From the NCBI GenBank assembly GCA_002392545.1, contig DGHF01000026.1:1-15081 (forward strand): DNA of 15,081 nucleotides. The letters are read 5' to 3'. Positions 1-7,048 of the stretch are shown in pieces (the first letter of the stretch is position 1; each line of letters starts with the position of its first letter). This DNA comes from Ruminococcus sp. UBA3855. Lineage in GTDB: Bacteria > Bacillota > Clostridia > Oscillospirales > Ruminococcaceae. A model generated the notes under the pieces. It saw nothing but the letters and a program-made list of their open reading frames with translations, was not told the DNA's origin and ran no database searches. The position numbers were made by a program, and so were the translations under genes.

Positions 1-636
1 ATGATGGGTATACTCATAATAGACTGTATCAGGATTGATAAAATGGCGATATTCCGTGAAAATTTTGGATATTGCTGTAATCTGTCCAGACTGTTTTTCT
101 GATGCTCTTCCTTTGGGATACGTTCAACTTTTACCGATATTTCGGGAGTTCAGTGACGTGTTCAAAGCTGACTACCGGAGGGGGATATTTGCAGAGCATT
201 TGGGCGGGGGTAATCCCCAAAAATTCCGCAAAAAATAAAAAGCTGTTGCACTGGCTAACATTTTTCAGCAGTTTTTTACAAAAAAATTATTACAATCCGG
301 TTACAGAATTTTGCTGAAAACTGTAGTCGAATTGTAATAATTCAGTTCCGGCTTTCATGGACTTTGTGATTGGAAGTGCTTGGCGATTTTCAATTTCTTA
401 TGCAGAATACCCCTGAGAGCGTTCAGAATGCGCTGTAAGACGTTCTGACGGATTTTTCATGAAATTATCCCACCTGATTTTGAACAGGCTTAAAACGCTT
501 GCTAGGGGCTTTAAATTCGATTTGCGGTTTTTGACGGAATGAATCTGGATTTTTCAGACTCTTCGCTTCGGAATTTGCTTCTTCTGATTTTCACTTTCAG
601 GTTCATTCCCCTGCCGTGCATGGGTTTTCATTCACA
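1..636. other. Non-coding AT-rich stretch, no supported gene
   Basis: I see no convincing gene here. Short open frames exist on both strands (for example plus-strand 1-102, open from the left edge, and a minus-strand frame open to the left edge), but none has a ribosome binding site, a recognisable domain or protein-like composition over a useful length. The stretch contains the nested inverted repeats at 262-342. Around 419-450 there is an imperfect hairpin (GTTCAGAA against TTCTGAC, one-base bulge) followed by a short T-run that could be a weak terminator of whatever lies to the left. A terminase small-subunit gene, often found just upstream of the large subunit, is not visible. Confidence 0.6.
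262..342. repeat. Nested and competing inverted repeats
   Basis: A perfect 12-nt pair, AATTATTACAAT at 285-296 and its complement at 331-342, is separated by 34 nt. Inside it, TTACAG (301-306) can pair partly with CTGTA (321-325). A second perfect pair, TTTTCAGCA at 262-270 and TGCTGAAAA at 312-320, overlaps the first and cannot form at the same time as the inner part of it. Two mutually exclusive folds in about 80 nt suggest a regulatory RNA or a protein-binding structure. The function is unknown. Confidence 0.55.
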
Positions 637-721
637 ATCACCCCCCATGGTGAGGGAATATATTATTATAAACACTACGTGTTTATAATAATATATATTC
701 CCATATCACATGGGGTGATAT
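637..721. repeat. Large branched palindrome upstream of terminase
   Basis: A central stem pairs 654-675 with 679-702 (GGGAATAT...AAACAC against GTGTTT...ATATTCCC). It is complete except for a 2-nt AT bulge, and has a 3-nt TAC tip. Outside it each arm carries its own small hairpin: TCACC (638-642) with GGTGA (649-653) on the left, and ATATCAC (703-709) with GTGATAT (715-721) on the right. The outermost bases ATCACCCC and GGGGTGAT are also complementary. The whole is therefore a cruciform or cloverleaf-like element of about 85 bp. It has no T-run of a terminator and no coding content. A miniature mobile element, a packaging site or a recombinase site are all possible. Confidence 0.75.
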
Positions 722-951
722 TGAAAAATGGCGATATATGGGGATTTTTTGACAATTTGAGTTTCAATAAATTTGAATTGAATGTGTCATTGTCCGGTAG
801 GTTGTTTTTGAGATTTTCATGGATTTTTTCAAGCAGAATCGCCAAAAAATCCAAGGCGAAAAATTCAAAAATCAGGGGGTTGTTTTGCAAATTGAACACC
901 GAATTGTTTCAGAGATTGTTCTTGCGGAACTGACACGAAACAAAATTCACG
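722..951. other. Non-coding stretch between palindrome and promoter region
   Basis: No supported gene. It contains a TTGACA at 749-754 with only a poor -10 match (TTGAAT at 773-778, spacer 18), which I do not call as a promoter. It also contains the inverted pair TGGATTTTTT (820-829) and AAAAAATCCA (844-853). Open frames through it overlap the palindrome and look fortuitous. Confidence 0.5.
820..853. repeat. Perfect 10-nt inverted repeat
   Basis: TGGATTTTTT at 820-829 is the exact reverse complement of AAAAAATCCA at 844-853, with a 14-nt spacer. Stability would be low because the arms are A/T-rich. It could be a protein-binding site or chance in A/T-rich sequence. Confidence 0.4.
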
Positions 952-970
952 TTTGTGCAATGTGCACAAA
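952..970. promoter_or_regulatory. Operator-like dyad upstream of the late promoter
   Basis: TTTGTGCA (952-959) and TGCACAAA (963-970) form a perfect 8+3+8 dyad around ATG. Its right edge lies 32 nt before the -35 box at 1003, a position suited to an activator or a repressor dimer. The binding protein is not encoded in the window, so the role is inferred from symmetry and position only. Confidence 0.5.
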
Positions 971-1002
971 AATCGGAACGAAAATTTGTTGCAAAATACC
1001 TG

Positions 1003-1031
1003 TTGACAAATAGGCTGAATTGTGGTAGAAT
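1003..1031 (+). promoter_or_regulatory. Sigma-70/SigA-type promoter, extended -10
   Basis: A perfect TTGACA (-35, 1003-1008) is followed after exactly 17 nt by TAGAAT (-10, 1026-1031, five of six consensus bases). TGG directly before the -10 fits the extended TGn motif. Expected transcription start is near 1038. It is the only strong promoter seen and faces the closely packed plus-strand gene array beginning at 1162, so it probably drives the structural operon. Confidence 0.75.
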
Positions 1032-1037
1032 AAGGCA

Positions 1038-1161
1038 TGAAGAAGTTGACAGCTGGGAAAGACCAGCATGCTCAACATTTCGGCTATGTCGGGATGACGA
1101 GTGCCGGAATGTCGGCAATGATGTTGAAATACTGACAAGAGATGTGGAAAAGGGCTAAACA
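1038..1161 (+). promoter_or_regulatory. Foldable 5' leader of the structural operon
   Basis: Between the predicted start site and the terminase gene lie about 124 nt with several complementary segments: GCTGG (1052-1056) with CCAGC (1063-1067), a long-range stem TCAACAT (1072-1078) with ATGTTGA (1121-1127), and inside it TGCCG (1102-1106) with CGGCA (1113-1117). CGGC at 1081-1084 can also pair with GCCG at 1103-1106, giving an alternative fold. A 32-codon ATG frame (1037-1135) runs through it but would begin almost at the transcript 5' end without a ribosome binding site. The leader may regulate translation or transcription. It matches no riboswitch class I recognise. Confidence 0.4.
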
Positions 1162-3018
1162 ATGGGACTGATTGAGACAAGGGCAAAGATTTTGCAAGCA
1201 ATTGAGAAAAATCCCTATGATTTGACAGTCTACGCTGATTTGTTCTCCCTTAATCGGGAACTGGTAAGGACGCTGCAAGACGTGAGTGGCGACACGTCAC
1301 CGGGCACAGCAAGAACGACAAACGGGGCTGGTAAGGCGGCAACCGAGCGTTTGGATGTGGGCAGGAAAACTGTAACAGCAGAAAGTAGCCATGAAAAAGG
1401 GGCTATGGGACACCACGAAGCCGAGGGGCTTCAATGTGGGACGTATTCCGGTGGAGTGACCGGACAATGCGCACTGCGGTCAAATCAGGACATGCGAAAC
1501 GGAATCAGACGGATTATCCAGATGGCAGTTGCAAACAAAAATTTCAATCTGGCAGAAGAAGCGGACAATTTACTGTATCGGTCTTATTTGCTGGGTGCGC
1601 CTTATCTGTTTGACGACTATTTACAGGCGGTGGAATACGGAAAACCGCTTGCTAAACGGTTTTATCAGCCACGAAGATGTTATCTGAAACGGTATGTGGA
1701 TGCATACCAGAAAATTCTTGATGGTGAAATTGATTTTCTGTCACTGTCCATCCCGAAGAGGGCTGGAAAAAGTCAAATGGGAATCAACTTCGTCAACATG
1801 GTTTCCGGACGGAATCCGGACAAATCCACACTGATGGAAGGTACTGGAGATGATTTGGTACGTTCTTTCTATGACGGATGTCTGGAGTATCTGTTACAAC
1901 CAAATGATTATCACTACTATGACATTTTTCCGGAAGCTCCGTTGGTGAGAACCAATGCGGACACAAAATCAATTGACCTTGCCAAAAAGCACAGGTTTCC
2001 TACGGTTATGTGCCGTTCGATTGATGCAAGACAGGTAGGGCTTTCGGAAGCAACAAATCTTCTGTATCTGGACGACTGCGTTGAAGGTCGTGAGGAAGCT
2101 AAAAACCGGATGAGACTTGACGACAAGTGGGAAGTCATTTCCGGCGATATTCTGGGAAGAGCGATTGAAGGAACTCCGGTCGTTATCTGCGGAACACGCT
2201 ATTCCATTTATGACCCGATTGGACGGTTACAGGAGGAAATGCGCAAACAAGGCAAGCGGATGATGATTCTGGAAACTCCGGCTCTTGACCCGATTACTGA
2301 TGAAAGTAATTTTGAGTTTGAACTGGAAGGAAAGAAAATCTTCACAACAGGATATTTCAGAGACCAGAGAAACATGCTCACGGCGGAACAGTTTGAGAGT
2401 GAGTTTCAACAACAGCCTTTTGAAGCAAAGGGGTTATTGTTTCCTGAGAAATTGCTGAACCGTTATTTCACACTGCCTGTGGACGTTGAGCCGGACTGTA
2501 TTGTTGCGGTCTGTGATACTGCTGACAAAGGTGAGGACTATTGCTCTATGCCTGTTGCAGTGGTTTACGGCGATGAGGTCTATATTGAGGATGTTGTATT
2601 CGACGATTCTCCACCCAATGTGACAAAGCCGGAAGTTGCAAATGTGCTTTCGAAGAACAATGTTTCTGAATGCACGTTTGAAAGCAATAATGCAGGTTCG
2701 TACTATGCGAGAGATGTTCAGGAACTGCTGACGGCAAAAGGAAGTCTGTGCAGTGTGAGAACTCAAAGGACTATCAGCAATAAGCAGACAAGAATTGAAT
2801 TCGCTTCTGACAATATCGTCAAGCATTTCTGGTTCAAAGACAGTTCGCTGTATGCAAGAAACAGTCAGTATGCGTTGTTTATGAAGAATCTGACGACGTA
2901 TACCCGAACAGGCAAAGTTGCTCATGATGATGCACCGGACAGCCTTGCAATGCTGGAAAATGTCATCAGACGGCGGACAGGCGGTAAGGTTGAATTTATC
3001 AAGAGGGCATTATTCTAA
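1162..3018 (+). CDS. terL: Terminase large subunit (TerL), ATPase and nuclease
   Basis: This is the packaging motor that cuts concatemeric phage DNA and pumps it through the portal. The 618-residue product has a Walker A-like loop PKRAGKSQ (198-205), a Walker B-like LLYLDD (300-305), a likely coupling segment GTRYS (344-348), and a C-terminal RNase H-like nuclease with candidate acidic residues in CDTADKGED (D452), FESNN (E508) and HDDAPD (D589, D590, D593). The order and spacing fit a complete TerL. The ATG at 1162 is preceded by AAAAGGG at a suitable distance. Residues 41-110 are odd: glycine/threonine-rich, hydrophilic and unlike the rest (see the entry at 1282-1491). An internal ATG at 1492 begins MRNGIRR but has an A/G-rich motif only 1 nt away, so I prefer 1162. 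The portal gene follows after 23 nt. Confidence 0.95.
   Translation: MGLIETRAKILQAIEKNPYDLTVYADLFSLNRELVRTLQDVSGDTSPGTARTTNGAGKAATERLDVGRKTVTAESSHEKGAMGHHEAEGLQCGTYSGGVTGQCALRSNQDMRNGIRRIIQMAVANKNFNLAEEADNLLYRSYLLGAPYLFDDYLQAVEYGKPLAKRFYQPRRCYLKRYVDAYQKILDGEIDFLSLSIPKRAGKSQMGINFVNMVSGRNPDKSTLMEGTGDDLVRSFYDGCLEYLLQPNDYHYYDIFPEAPLVRTNADTKSIDLAKKHRFPTVMCRSIDARQVGLSEATNLLYLDDCVEGREEAKNRMRLDDKWEVISGDILGRAIEGTPVVICGTRYSIYDPIGRLQEEMRKQGKRMMILETPALDPITDESNFEFELEGKKIFTTGYFRDQRNMLTAEQFESEFQQQPFEAKGLLFPEKLLNRYFTLPVDVEPDCIVAVCDTADKGEDYCSMPVAVVYGDEVYIEDVVFDDSPPNVTKPEVANVLSKNNVSECTFESNNAGSYYARDVQELLTAKGSLCSVRTQRTISNKQTRIEFASDNIVKHFWFKDSSLYARNSQYALFMKNLTTYTRTGKVAHDDAPDSLAMLENVIRRRTGGKVEFIKRALF
1282..1491 (+). 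other. In-frame hairpin-rich insert within terL
   Basis: These 210 nt (exactly 70 codons) lie between two GAC codons (1279-1281 and 1489-1491). They encode a Gly/Thr/Ser/His-rich, poorly hydrophobic stretch between the helix ending in LVRTLQD and the helix starting at MRNG. At RNA level they hold tandem short hairpins: GACGTG/CACGTC (1279-1284 with 1293-1298), TAGCC/GGCTA (1386-1390 with 1401-1405), GAAGCC/GGCTTC with loop GAGG (1417-1432, extended by CCAC/GTGG), and TCCGGT/ACCGGA (1447-1452 with 1459-1464). The segment begins GTGAG and ends AC, loosely like group II intron ends, but is far too short for a full intron. I call it an insertion candidate of unknown nature. A genuine linker remains possible. 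Confidence 0.45.
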
Positions 3019-3041
3019 ACTTATGGGTAGGTGATTGAGGG

Positions 3042-4463
3042 TTGGTCTTGCATGGACGACATGTGATTATAACGGGCACTGAGGAAATTACAGCGGAAAA
3101 TTTGCTGAATGTTCTGAATGATGCGTTGCTATGGCATGGAAGGAACAGAAGTGAAATTATCTATCTCTGGAATTATTACTGCGGATTACAGCCGATTCTT
3201 GAAAGAGTGAAAGAAGTCAGACCCGAAATTTGCAATACCATAGTTGAAAACCGTGCGTTTGAAATTGTGGATTTCAAGACAGGTTTTTTGTTCGACGAAC
3301 CAATTCAGTATATTTCCAGCCGTGGTGAATCTGCCGACAATCAGGCATTACTGCAACTGAATCATTATATTGCAACGGATGAGAATGAAGCCGAAAACTG
3401 TGACCTCGCAGACTGGTTTCATATCTGCGGTACGGCTTTCCGGTCGGTTATGCCACATCAGCCGGATGAGGAAAATTCTGCTCCTTTTGAACTGACTACA
3501 TTGAATCCAATGAATACTTTTGTTGTTTACGAGAGGAAACGGAAGAAGCCTGTTCTCGGAGTCAACTATGTGACGGATGATAATGGGAATGTCCGGTACT
3601 CCTGCTATACGGAACATCAGTATTTTGAGGTATTTAACACGACTCTGACCGTGGTGCAAAATCATATTCTGGGCGGTATTCCGATTATTGAATATCCGCT
3701 GAATATGGCAAGAATCGGAGCTTTCGAAGTCGTTCTTCCTCTTCTGGATGCTATCAATCTGGCAGAGAGTGACAGGCTGGACGGTGTGGAACAGTTTGTG
3801 CAGTCGCTCCTTGCTTTCCATAATGTGGATATTGACGAGGAAGGCGCAAAGGCTTTGCGTGATTTAGGTATCATCAAATATCGGGATGTTGACAACACTA
3901 TGAAAGGTGAGGTCGAATTCCTGAATCATGAACTGAATCAGACACAAACAGAAGTTCTTGTGGAACATATGTACAACACAGTGCTGACTATCTGCAATAT
4001 GCCGAACCGAAACGGCGGTTCTTCTACCAGTGATACCGGAAAGGCTGTGCAGATGCGTGACGGCTGGTCTTCTGCTAAAGTGGCGGTAAAACGTACGGAA
4101 CGAATTTTCAAACGGTCTGAACGGCGGATGCTGAAAATTCTGCTGAATATCTGCCGAGTGATAGGCGATATTGATTTACAGGAAAGTGAAATCGGTATCC
4201 GGTTTACACGTGCCAATTATGAGGATATTCAGACAAAAGCACAGGTTCTTGATTTACTGCTCAAAAATGGGAAAGTTCATCCGTCGCTGGCTTTCGAGTA
4301 CTCTGAACTGTTTACAGACCCTGCAACGGCTTACGCTATCAGTGCAAAGTATTATGAAGAACAACAGGAAAAACAGCAGGCACAGGCGAGACTGCAAGAA
4401 AATTCTCAGGCTGTGGAGAGTACTCAAAACAAACAGGACGTGAAACAGACACAAAACAATTGA
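3042..4463 (+). CDS. Portal protein, SPP1 gp6-like
   Basis: This forms the dodecameric ring at one capsid vertex through which DNA enters and to which the connector attaches. Placement directly after TerL, the length of about 473 residues and the overall sequence fit the SPP1 gp6-like portal family. Recognisable features are the N-terminal NALLWHGRN and YYCG segments, the FKTGFLFDEPIQY region near residues 80-92, and a glutamine-rich C-terminal tail. No ATG is available in frame. TTG at 3042 (AGGTGAT at 3029-3035) and TTG at 3048 (GAGGG at 3037-3041, spacing 6) are both plausible starts, and the choice changes only two residues. A 146-nt gap follows, the widest in the operon apart from the one behind the capsid gene. 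Confidence 0.93.
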   Translation: MVLHGRHVIITGTEEITAENLLNVLNDALLWHGRNRSEIIYLWNYYCGLQPILERVKEVRPEICNTIVENRAFEIVDFKTGFLFDEPIQYISSRGESADNQALLQLNHYIATDENEAENCDLADWFHICGTAFRSVMPHQPDEENSAPFELTTLNPMNTFVVYERKRKKPVLGVNYVTDDNGNVRYSCYTEHQYFEVFNTTLTVVQNHILGGIPIIEYPLNMARIGAFEVVLPLLDAINLAESDRLDGVEQFVQSLLAFHNVDIDEEGAKALRDLGIIKYRDVDNTMKGEVEFLNHELNQTQTEVLVEHMYNTVLTICNMPNRNGGSSTSDTGKAVQMRDGWSSAKVAVKRTERIFKRSERRMLKILLNICRVIGDIDLQESEIGIRFTRANYEDIQTKAQVLDLLLKNGKVHPSLAFEYSELFTDPATAYAISAKYYEEQQEKQQAQARLQENSQAVESTQNKQDVKQTQNN

Positions 4464-4609
4464 ATATTATCAGGTTAAAAAGTTGGTGCGTTTGCACTTT
4501 AGGTCTGAATGGATAGAACTATGAACTTTTACTGAATTCCAAACGATTGAGATTCGTCTGGTGTTTTGTAATAAGTTTGTGGCTTTTTTTGTTTTTTTCG
4601 GAGGGTTTT
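4464..4609 (+). other. Intergenic gap after portal, T-rich
   Basis: No gene is seen apart from an 8-codon ATG frame at 4509. An imperfect stem (CCAAACGA 4539-4546 with TCGTCTGG 4554-4561, one mismatch) is followed by T-rich sequence and could be a weak attenuator. TTGAGA at 4547-4552 with TAATAA at 4569-4574 (spacer 16) is a poor promoter match. The gap ends with a strong ribosome binding site GGAGGG at 4600-4605. Confidence 0.4.
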
Positions 4610-4918
4610 ATGAACGTTGAAGAAGTGAATTCATTGCAGGGAACTGTTGATTTAATGCTCAGTCACGACTGGAAAGAAAGACTGGTTGCTGAATATTTGC
4701 AGACGAAGATTCGCAAAGAAAGTCTTTATCAGGCGATTATGAGAGAGAGTGCGAAATTCACCTCCAAACCGCCTAACCGTGTTATACTGCGTGAATATGA
4801 AATGATGGAAATACAATACAAGGCTATGAAAGAGTATCTGCTTGCATTGGAAGTTCGACTGAAAGGGCTGAATATCTATGTTGGAACAGGAAAAACAGAA
4901 GTACCTTCTGACATTTGA
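4610..4918 (+). CDS. Small crAss001_48-related phage protein
   Basis: The product has 102 residues. The core (LMLSHDWKERLVAEYLQTKIR, split here as LMLSHDWKERL and VAEYLQTKIR) resembles the widespread small phage family named crAss001_48-related, whose members share a 'MLS-D-KER--AEY-Q-KIR' signature followed by a helical region ending in a second helix with an E/Y-rich face. The function of that family is unknown. Start ATG 4610 is set by GGAGGG four nt upstream; the frame extends further upstream to 4547, but that part encodes a hydrophobic leader with no ribosome site and is not used. The predicted fold is all helical, with no membrane segment. It overlaps the following minor head gene by 41 nt, which suggests coupled translation. 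Confidence 0.8.
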   Translation: MNVEEVNSLQGTVDLMLSHDWKERLVAEYLQTKIRKESLYQAIMRESAKFTSKPPNRVILREYEMMEIQYKAMKEYLLALEVRLKGLNIYVGTGKTEVPSDI

Positions 4919-5465
4919 CGAAATCAACATGCTGATGCAGGCAAGCTATGACGAAACGGCAGATTTTGAAACGAATGTCCGGAATGTGACAAATGATTTG
5001 TACGACTGTCTGGAAACGGCTTATCATGAGGGAATTGAGACAGTTTCTGAGATGCTGGACTGGTTTCTTCCAGTCAACGAAATTCTGATGAAACAGGCAA
5101 TCTATCAGGAAATTGACGGAATGGATTTTCGGGACAGAGTGTACGAACATCTGGCGGAACATGATGTTTCAGGACTTTCTGTACTGGCACAGTCGGAAGT
5201 TCACAGAGTGTTCACCACGGCAATGGACGACGGTGCTAGTTATGCGGAACTGCCTAAAAGCCATATCGTAACTAAAACGTGGCTGACTGTCGGAGACGAG
5301 AAAGTCAGGGATACACATAGTTATCTGGACAGTGTGACAATTCCGGCTGGCGAAATGTTTTACACCATTGACGGAGATTCGGCTTTCTATCCGTCAGGAT
5401 TCGAAAGGGCGGAAAACAATGTGAATTGCAGATGCCTTTTAGTCTATCGTCAGGAAAGACGTTAA
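4878..5465 (+). CDS. Minor head protein, Mu F / SPP1 gp7-like
   Basis: The product has 195 residues. The C-terminal part matches the Mu F / SPP1 gp7 minor head family: TKTWLTVGDEKVRDTHSYLD (132-151) with W135, D140, R144, D145, H147, then the closing NCRC motif (183-186). Proteins of this family bind the portal inside the procapsid and are injected or needed for DNA ejection. The N-terminal half is helical and acidic. It is shorter than many family members, which often carry an additional N-terminal domain of 100 or more residues. Start ATG 4878 has GAAAGGG about 10 nt upstream; ATG 4929 has none. It lies between portal and scaffold, the usual place. Confidence 0.88.
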   Translation: MLEQEKQKYLLTFDEINMLMQASYDETADFETNVRNVTNDLYDCLETAYHEGIETVSEMLDWFLPVNEILMKQAIYQEIDGMDFRDRVYEHLAEHDVSGLSVLAQSEVHRVFTTAMDDGASYAELPKSHIVTKTWLTVGDEKVRDTHSYLDSVTIPAGEMFYTIDGDSAFYPSGFERAENNVNCRCLLVYRQERR

Positions 5466-5508
5466 TCGTAAAACACAGACAAGTGTCTAAAACAGAAGGA
5501 GAAAAATT

Positions 5509-6084
5509 ATGGAATTTCTGAAAACTTTACTCGGAGATGCTTACAAAGACGGAATGACCCTTGATGAGATTTCTACAGCGTTGGAGGGCATTCATACTCA
5601 AAGAGAAGCAGAGAACAACAAACTGAAAAACCAACTGCAAAAGGCAAATTCCGAAGCGGCTGGTTATAAAAAACAACTGCGTGAAAAAATGTCCGAAGCG
5701 GAACAGTCCGAAGCTGACCGGAAGGCGGAATTTGAACGAATTTCCAATGAACTGGCAGAATTGAAGCGTGGAAAGGAAATTGCTGATTATACTGCACAGT
5801 TTACGGCTATCGGCTATGATGCAAAGACAGCACAGGAAAACGCTGATGCAATTGTGAACGGCGATTATGCAAAGGTAATTCAGAATCAAAGTATCTGGAT
5901 GGAACAGCAAAAGAAAGAGATTGAAAAAAATCTGATGTTAAGAACCCCTAAGCCTGCCGCTGGCGGAGGTTCTTCCGGAAATCTGGATTATGCAAAGAAG
6001 ATTGAAGAAGCTCAGGCATCTGGGAATACTGCGGAAGCCGTTTATTATACACGATTGCAACAGCAAACAGCTACAGGAACGTGA
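5509..6084 (+). CDS. Capsid scaffolding protein, GP20 type
   Basis: The internal scaffold guides assembly of the major capsid protein and then leaves the procapsid. The 191-residue product has a short N-terminal helix, a long charged coiled coil (about residues 30-95, rich in E, K, Q and A), a Tyr/Ala segment, then a flexible Gly/Ser linker (about 148-157) and a C-terminal helical piece that in such proteins contacts the capsid subunit. These features and the position just before the capsid gene fit the phage minor structural GP20 family. The ribosome binding site AAGGAG (5496-5501) lies 7 nt before the ATG. No protease signature is present, so removal would depend on exit or a host or other phage protease. 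Confidence 0.9.
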   Translation: MEFLKTLLGDAYKDGMTLDEISTALEGIHTQREAENNKLKNQLQKANSEAAGYKKQLREKMSEAEQSEADRKAEFERISNELAELKRGKEIADYTAQFTAIGYDAKTAQENADAIVNGDYAKVIQNQSIWMEQQKKEIEKNLMLRTPKPAAGGGSSGNLDYAKKIEEAQASGNTAEAVYYTRLQQQTATGT

Positions 6085-6099
6085 AAGGGTTGATGTAAA

Positions 6100-7047
6100 A
6101 TGGCTGATGTATTTGCAACCAGTTTCGGAGTACTGAATTATTCCGGAATGCTTTTCAACAAGGGGAACGCTGAAACTCCCTTGTCTTCTATCATTGGCGG
6201 ACGTGCCAAAACAACAAATCATGTGGAGTTCGTGACTGGTCAGGAATATACTGTCGGGGGCGGTTCTCAGCCGTCTATCAGTGAAAATGCTTCTCTGACT
6301 GCGCCGGATGCAACTGTTGTGACAAGAACACAGAAAACCAATGTGACACAGATTTTTCAGGAATCTGTCGGTATCAGTTACGCAAAACAAAGCAACATGG
6401 GCACACTTTCCGGCTTGAATGTTGAGAATCAGACTGCAAACCCCATCAGTGAACTTGATTTTCAGGTCGGCGCAAAACTGCAAAAAATCAGAAACGATAT
6501 TGAATACACTTTTATCAATGGTGTGTACAATAAGGCAACTTCTGATGCAACTGTCAATAAGACAAGAGGACTTGTTACGGCTATCACTTCCAATACCATG
6601 GACATTGAGGGAGACCCTCTGACACTGGCGACTATCGGGAACGCTGTCAAGAAGATTTATGACAGCAATGCACCTACCAACGATTTGACATTGTGGGTCG
6701 ATGCGGTCACATTATTCCAGATTAACGCTGATGCAAAGGCAAACGGTCTGACAATTGTGGATTCTTCCAGAGAAGTCAACGGTATTAAGATTTCCAGACT
6801 GCTGACCCCTCTTTGTGAAGTCAATCTGAAACTTGGCAAGTATCTGCCTGCTGGTACTGCTTTACTGCTGAATCTGAATGTGCTTGCACCTGTTTATCAG
6901 CCTGTTCCGAACAAGGGTAATTTCTTCTTAGAGGAACTCGCTAAAACTGGTGCTGGAAGCAAGTATCAGCTGTTCGGGCAAATCGGCTTAGACCATGGAC
7001 CCGAATGGTATCACTGCAAGCTGACTAATATCAAGAATACAATTTAA
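6100..7047 (+). CDS. Major capsid protein, SU10-like
   Basis: The principal shell subunit. The 315-residue sequence resembles the SU10-type major capsid family (HK97 fold): N-terminal MADVFATSFGV, a segment with FVTGQEYTVGGG (about 44-55), the ISEN...APD segment, the helix containing KLQKIRNDIEYTF (about 127-139), and a C-terminal NIKNTI. Length is typical for this family without a separate N-terminal delta domain, in agreement with the free scaffold encoded just upstream. Ribosome site AAAGGG (6084-6089) overlaps the stop of the scaffold gene. The gene is followed immediately by a long stem-loop (7049-7127) that may shape expression of this abundant protein. Confidence 0.9.
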   Translation: MADVFATSFGVLNYSGMLFNKGNAETPLSSIIGGRAKTTNHVEFVTGQEYTVGGGSQPSISENASLTAPDATVVTRTQKTNVTQIFQESVGISYAKQSNMGTLSGLNVENQTANPISELDFQVGAKLQKIRNDIEYTFINGVYNKATSDATVNKTRGLVTAITSNTMDIEGDPLTLATIGNAVKKIYDSNAPTNDLTLWVDAVTLFQINADAKANGLTIVDSSREVNGIKISRLLTPLCEVNLKLGKYLPAGTALLLNLNVLAPVYQPVPNKGNFFLEELAKTGAGSKYQLFGQIGLDHGPEWYHCKLTNIKNTI

Positions 7048-7048
7048 T

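Noticed and set aside
1..150. Minus-strand open frame reaching the left edge (IPKEEHQKNSLDRLQQYPKF), and plus-strand frame 1-102
   Set aside because: Both are cut by the window edge and lack a start signal. They might belong to a gene outside the window but cannot be supported here.
749..778. Second promoter TTGACA with TTGAAT, spacer 18
   Set aside because: The -10 matches only four of six bases with a long spacer in A/T-rich sequence, where chance matches are frequent.
616..933. 105-codon plus-strand frame
   Set aside because: It reads through the large palindrome and has tyrosine/isoleucine runs produced by AT-rich DNA. No ribosome site or recognisable motif.
1037..1135. 32-codon leader peptide starting MKKLTAGKD
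   Set aside because: It would begin at about the transcription start with no ribosome binding site. A leaderless small peptide cannot be excluded, but nothing else supports it.
1282..1491. Complete group I or group II intron in terL
   Set aside because: At 210 nt it is too short, no domain V-like hairpin is seen, and the frame is open throughout. Only an intron-like remnant or other element is considered.
2434..2925. 163-codon minus-strand frame within terL
   Set aside because: Antisense to conserved nuclease motifs, with no domain or start signal. Also rejected: 3348-3821 opposite the portal gene.
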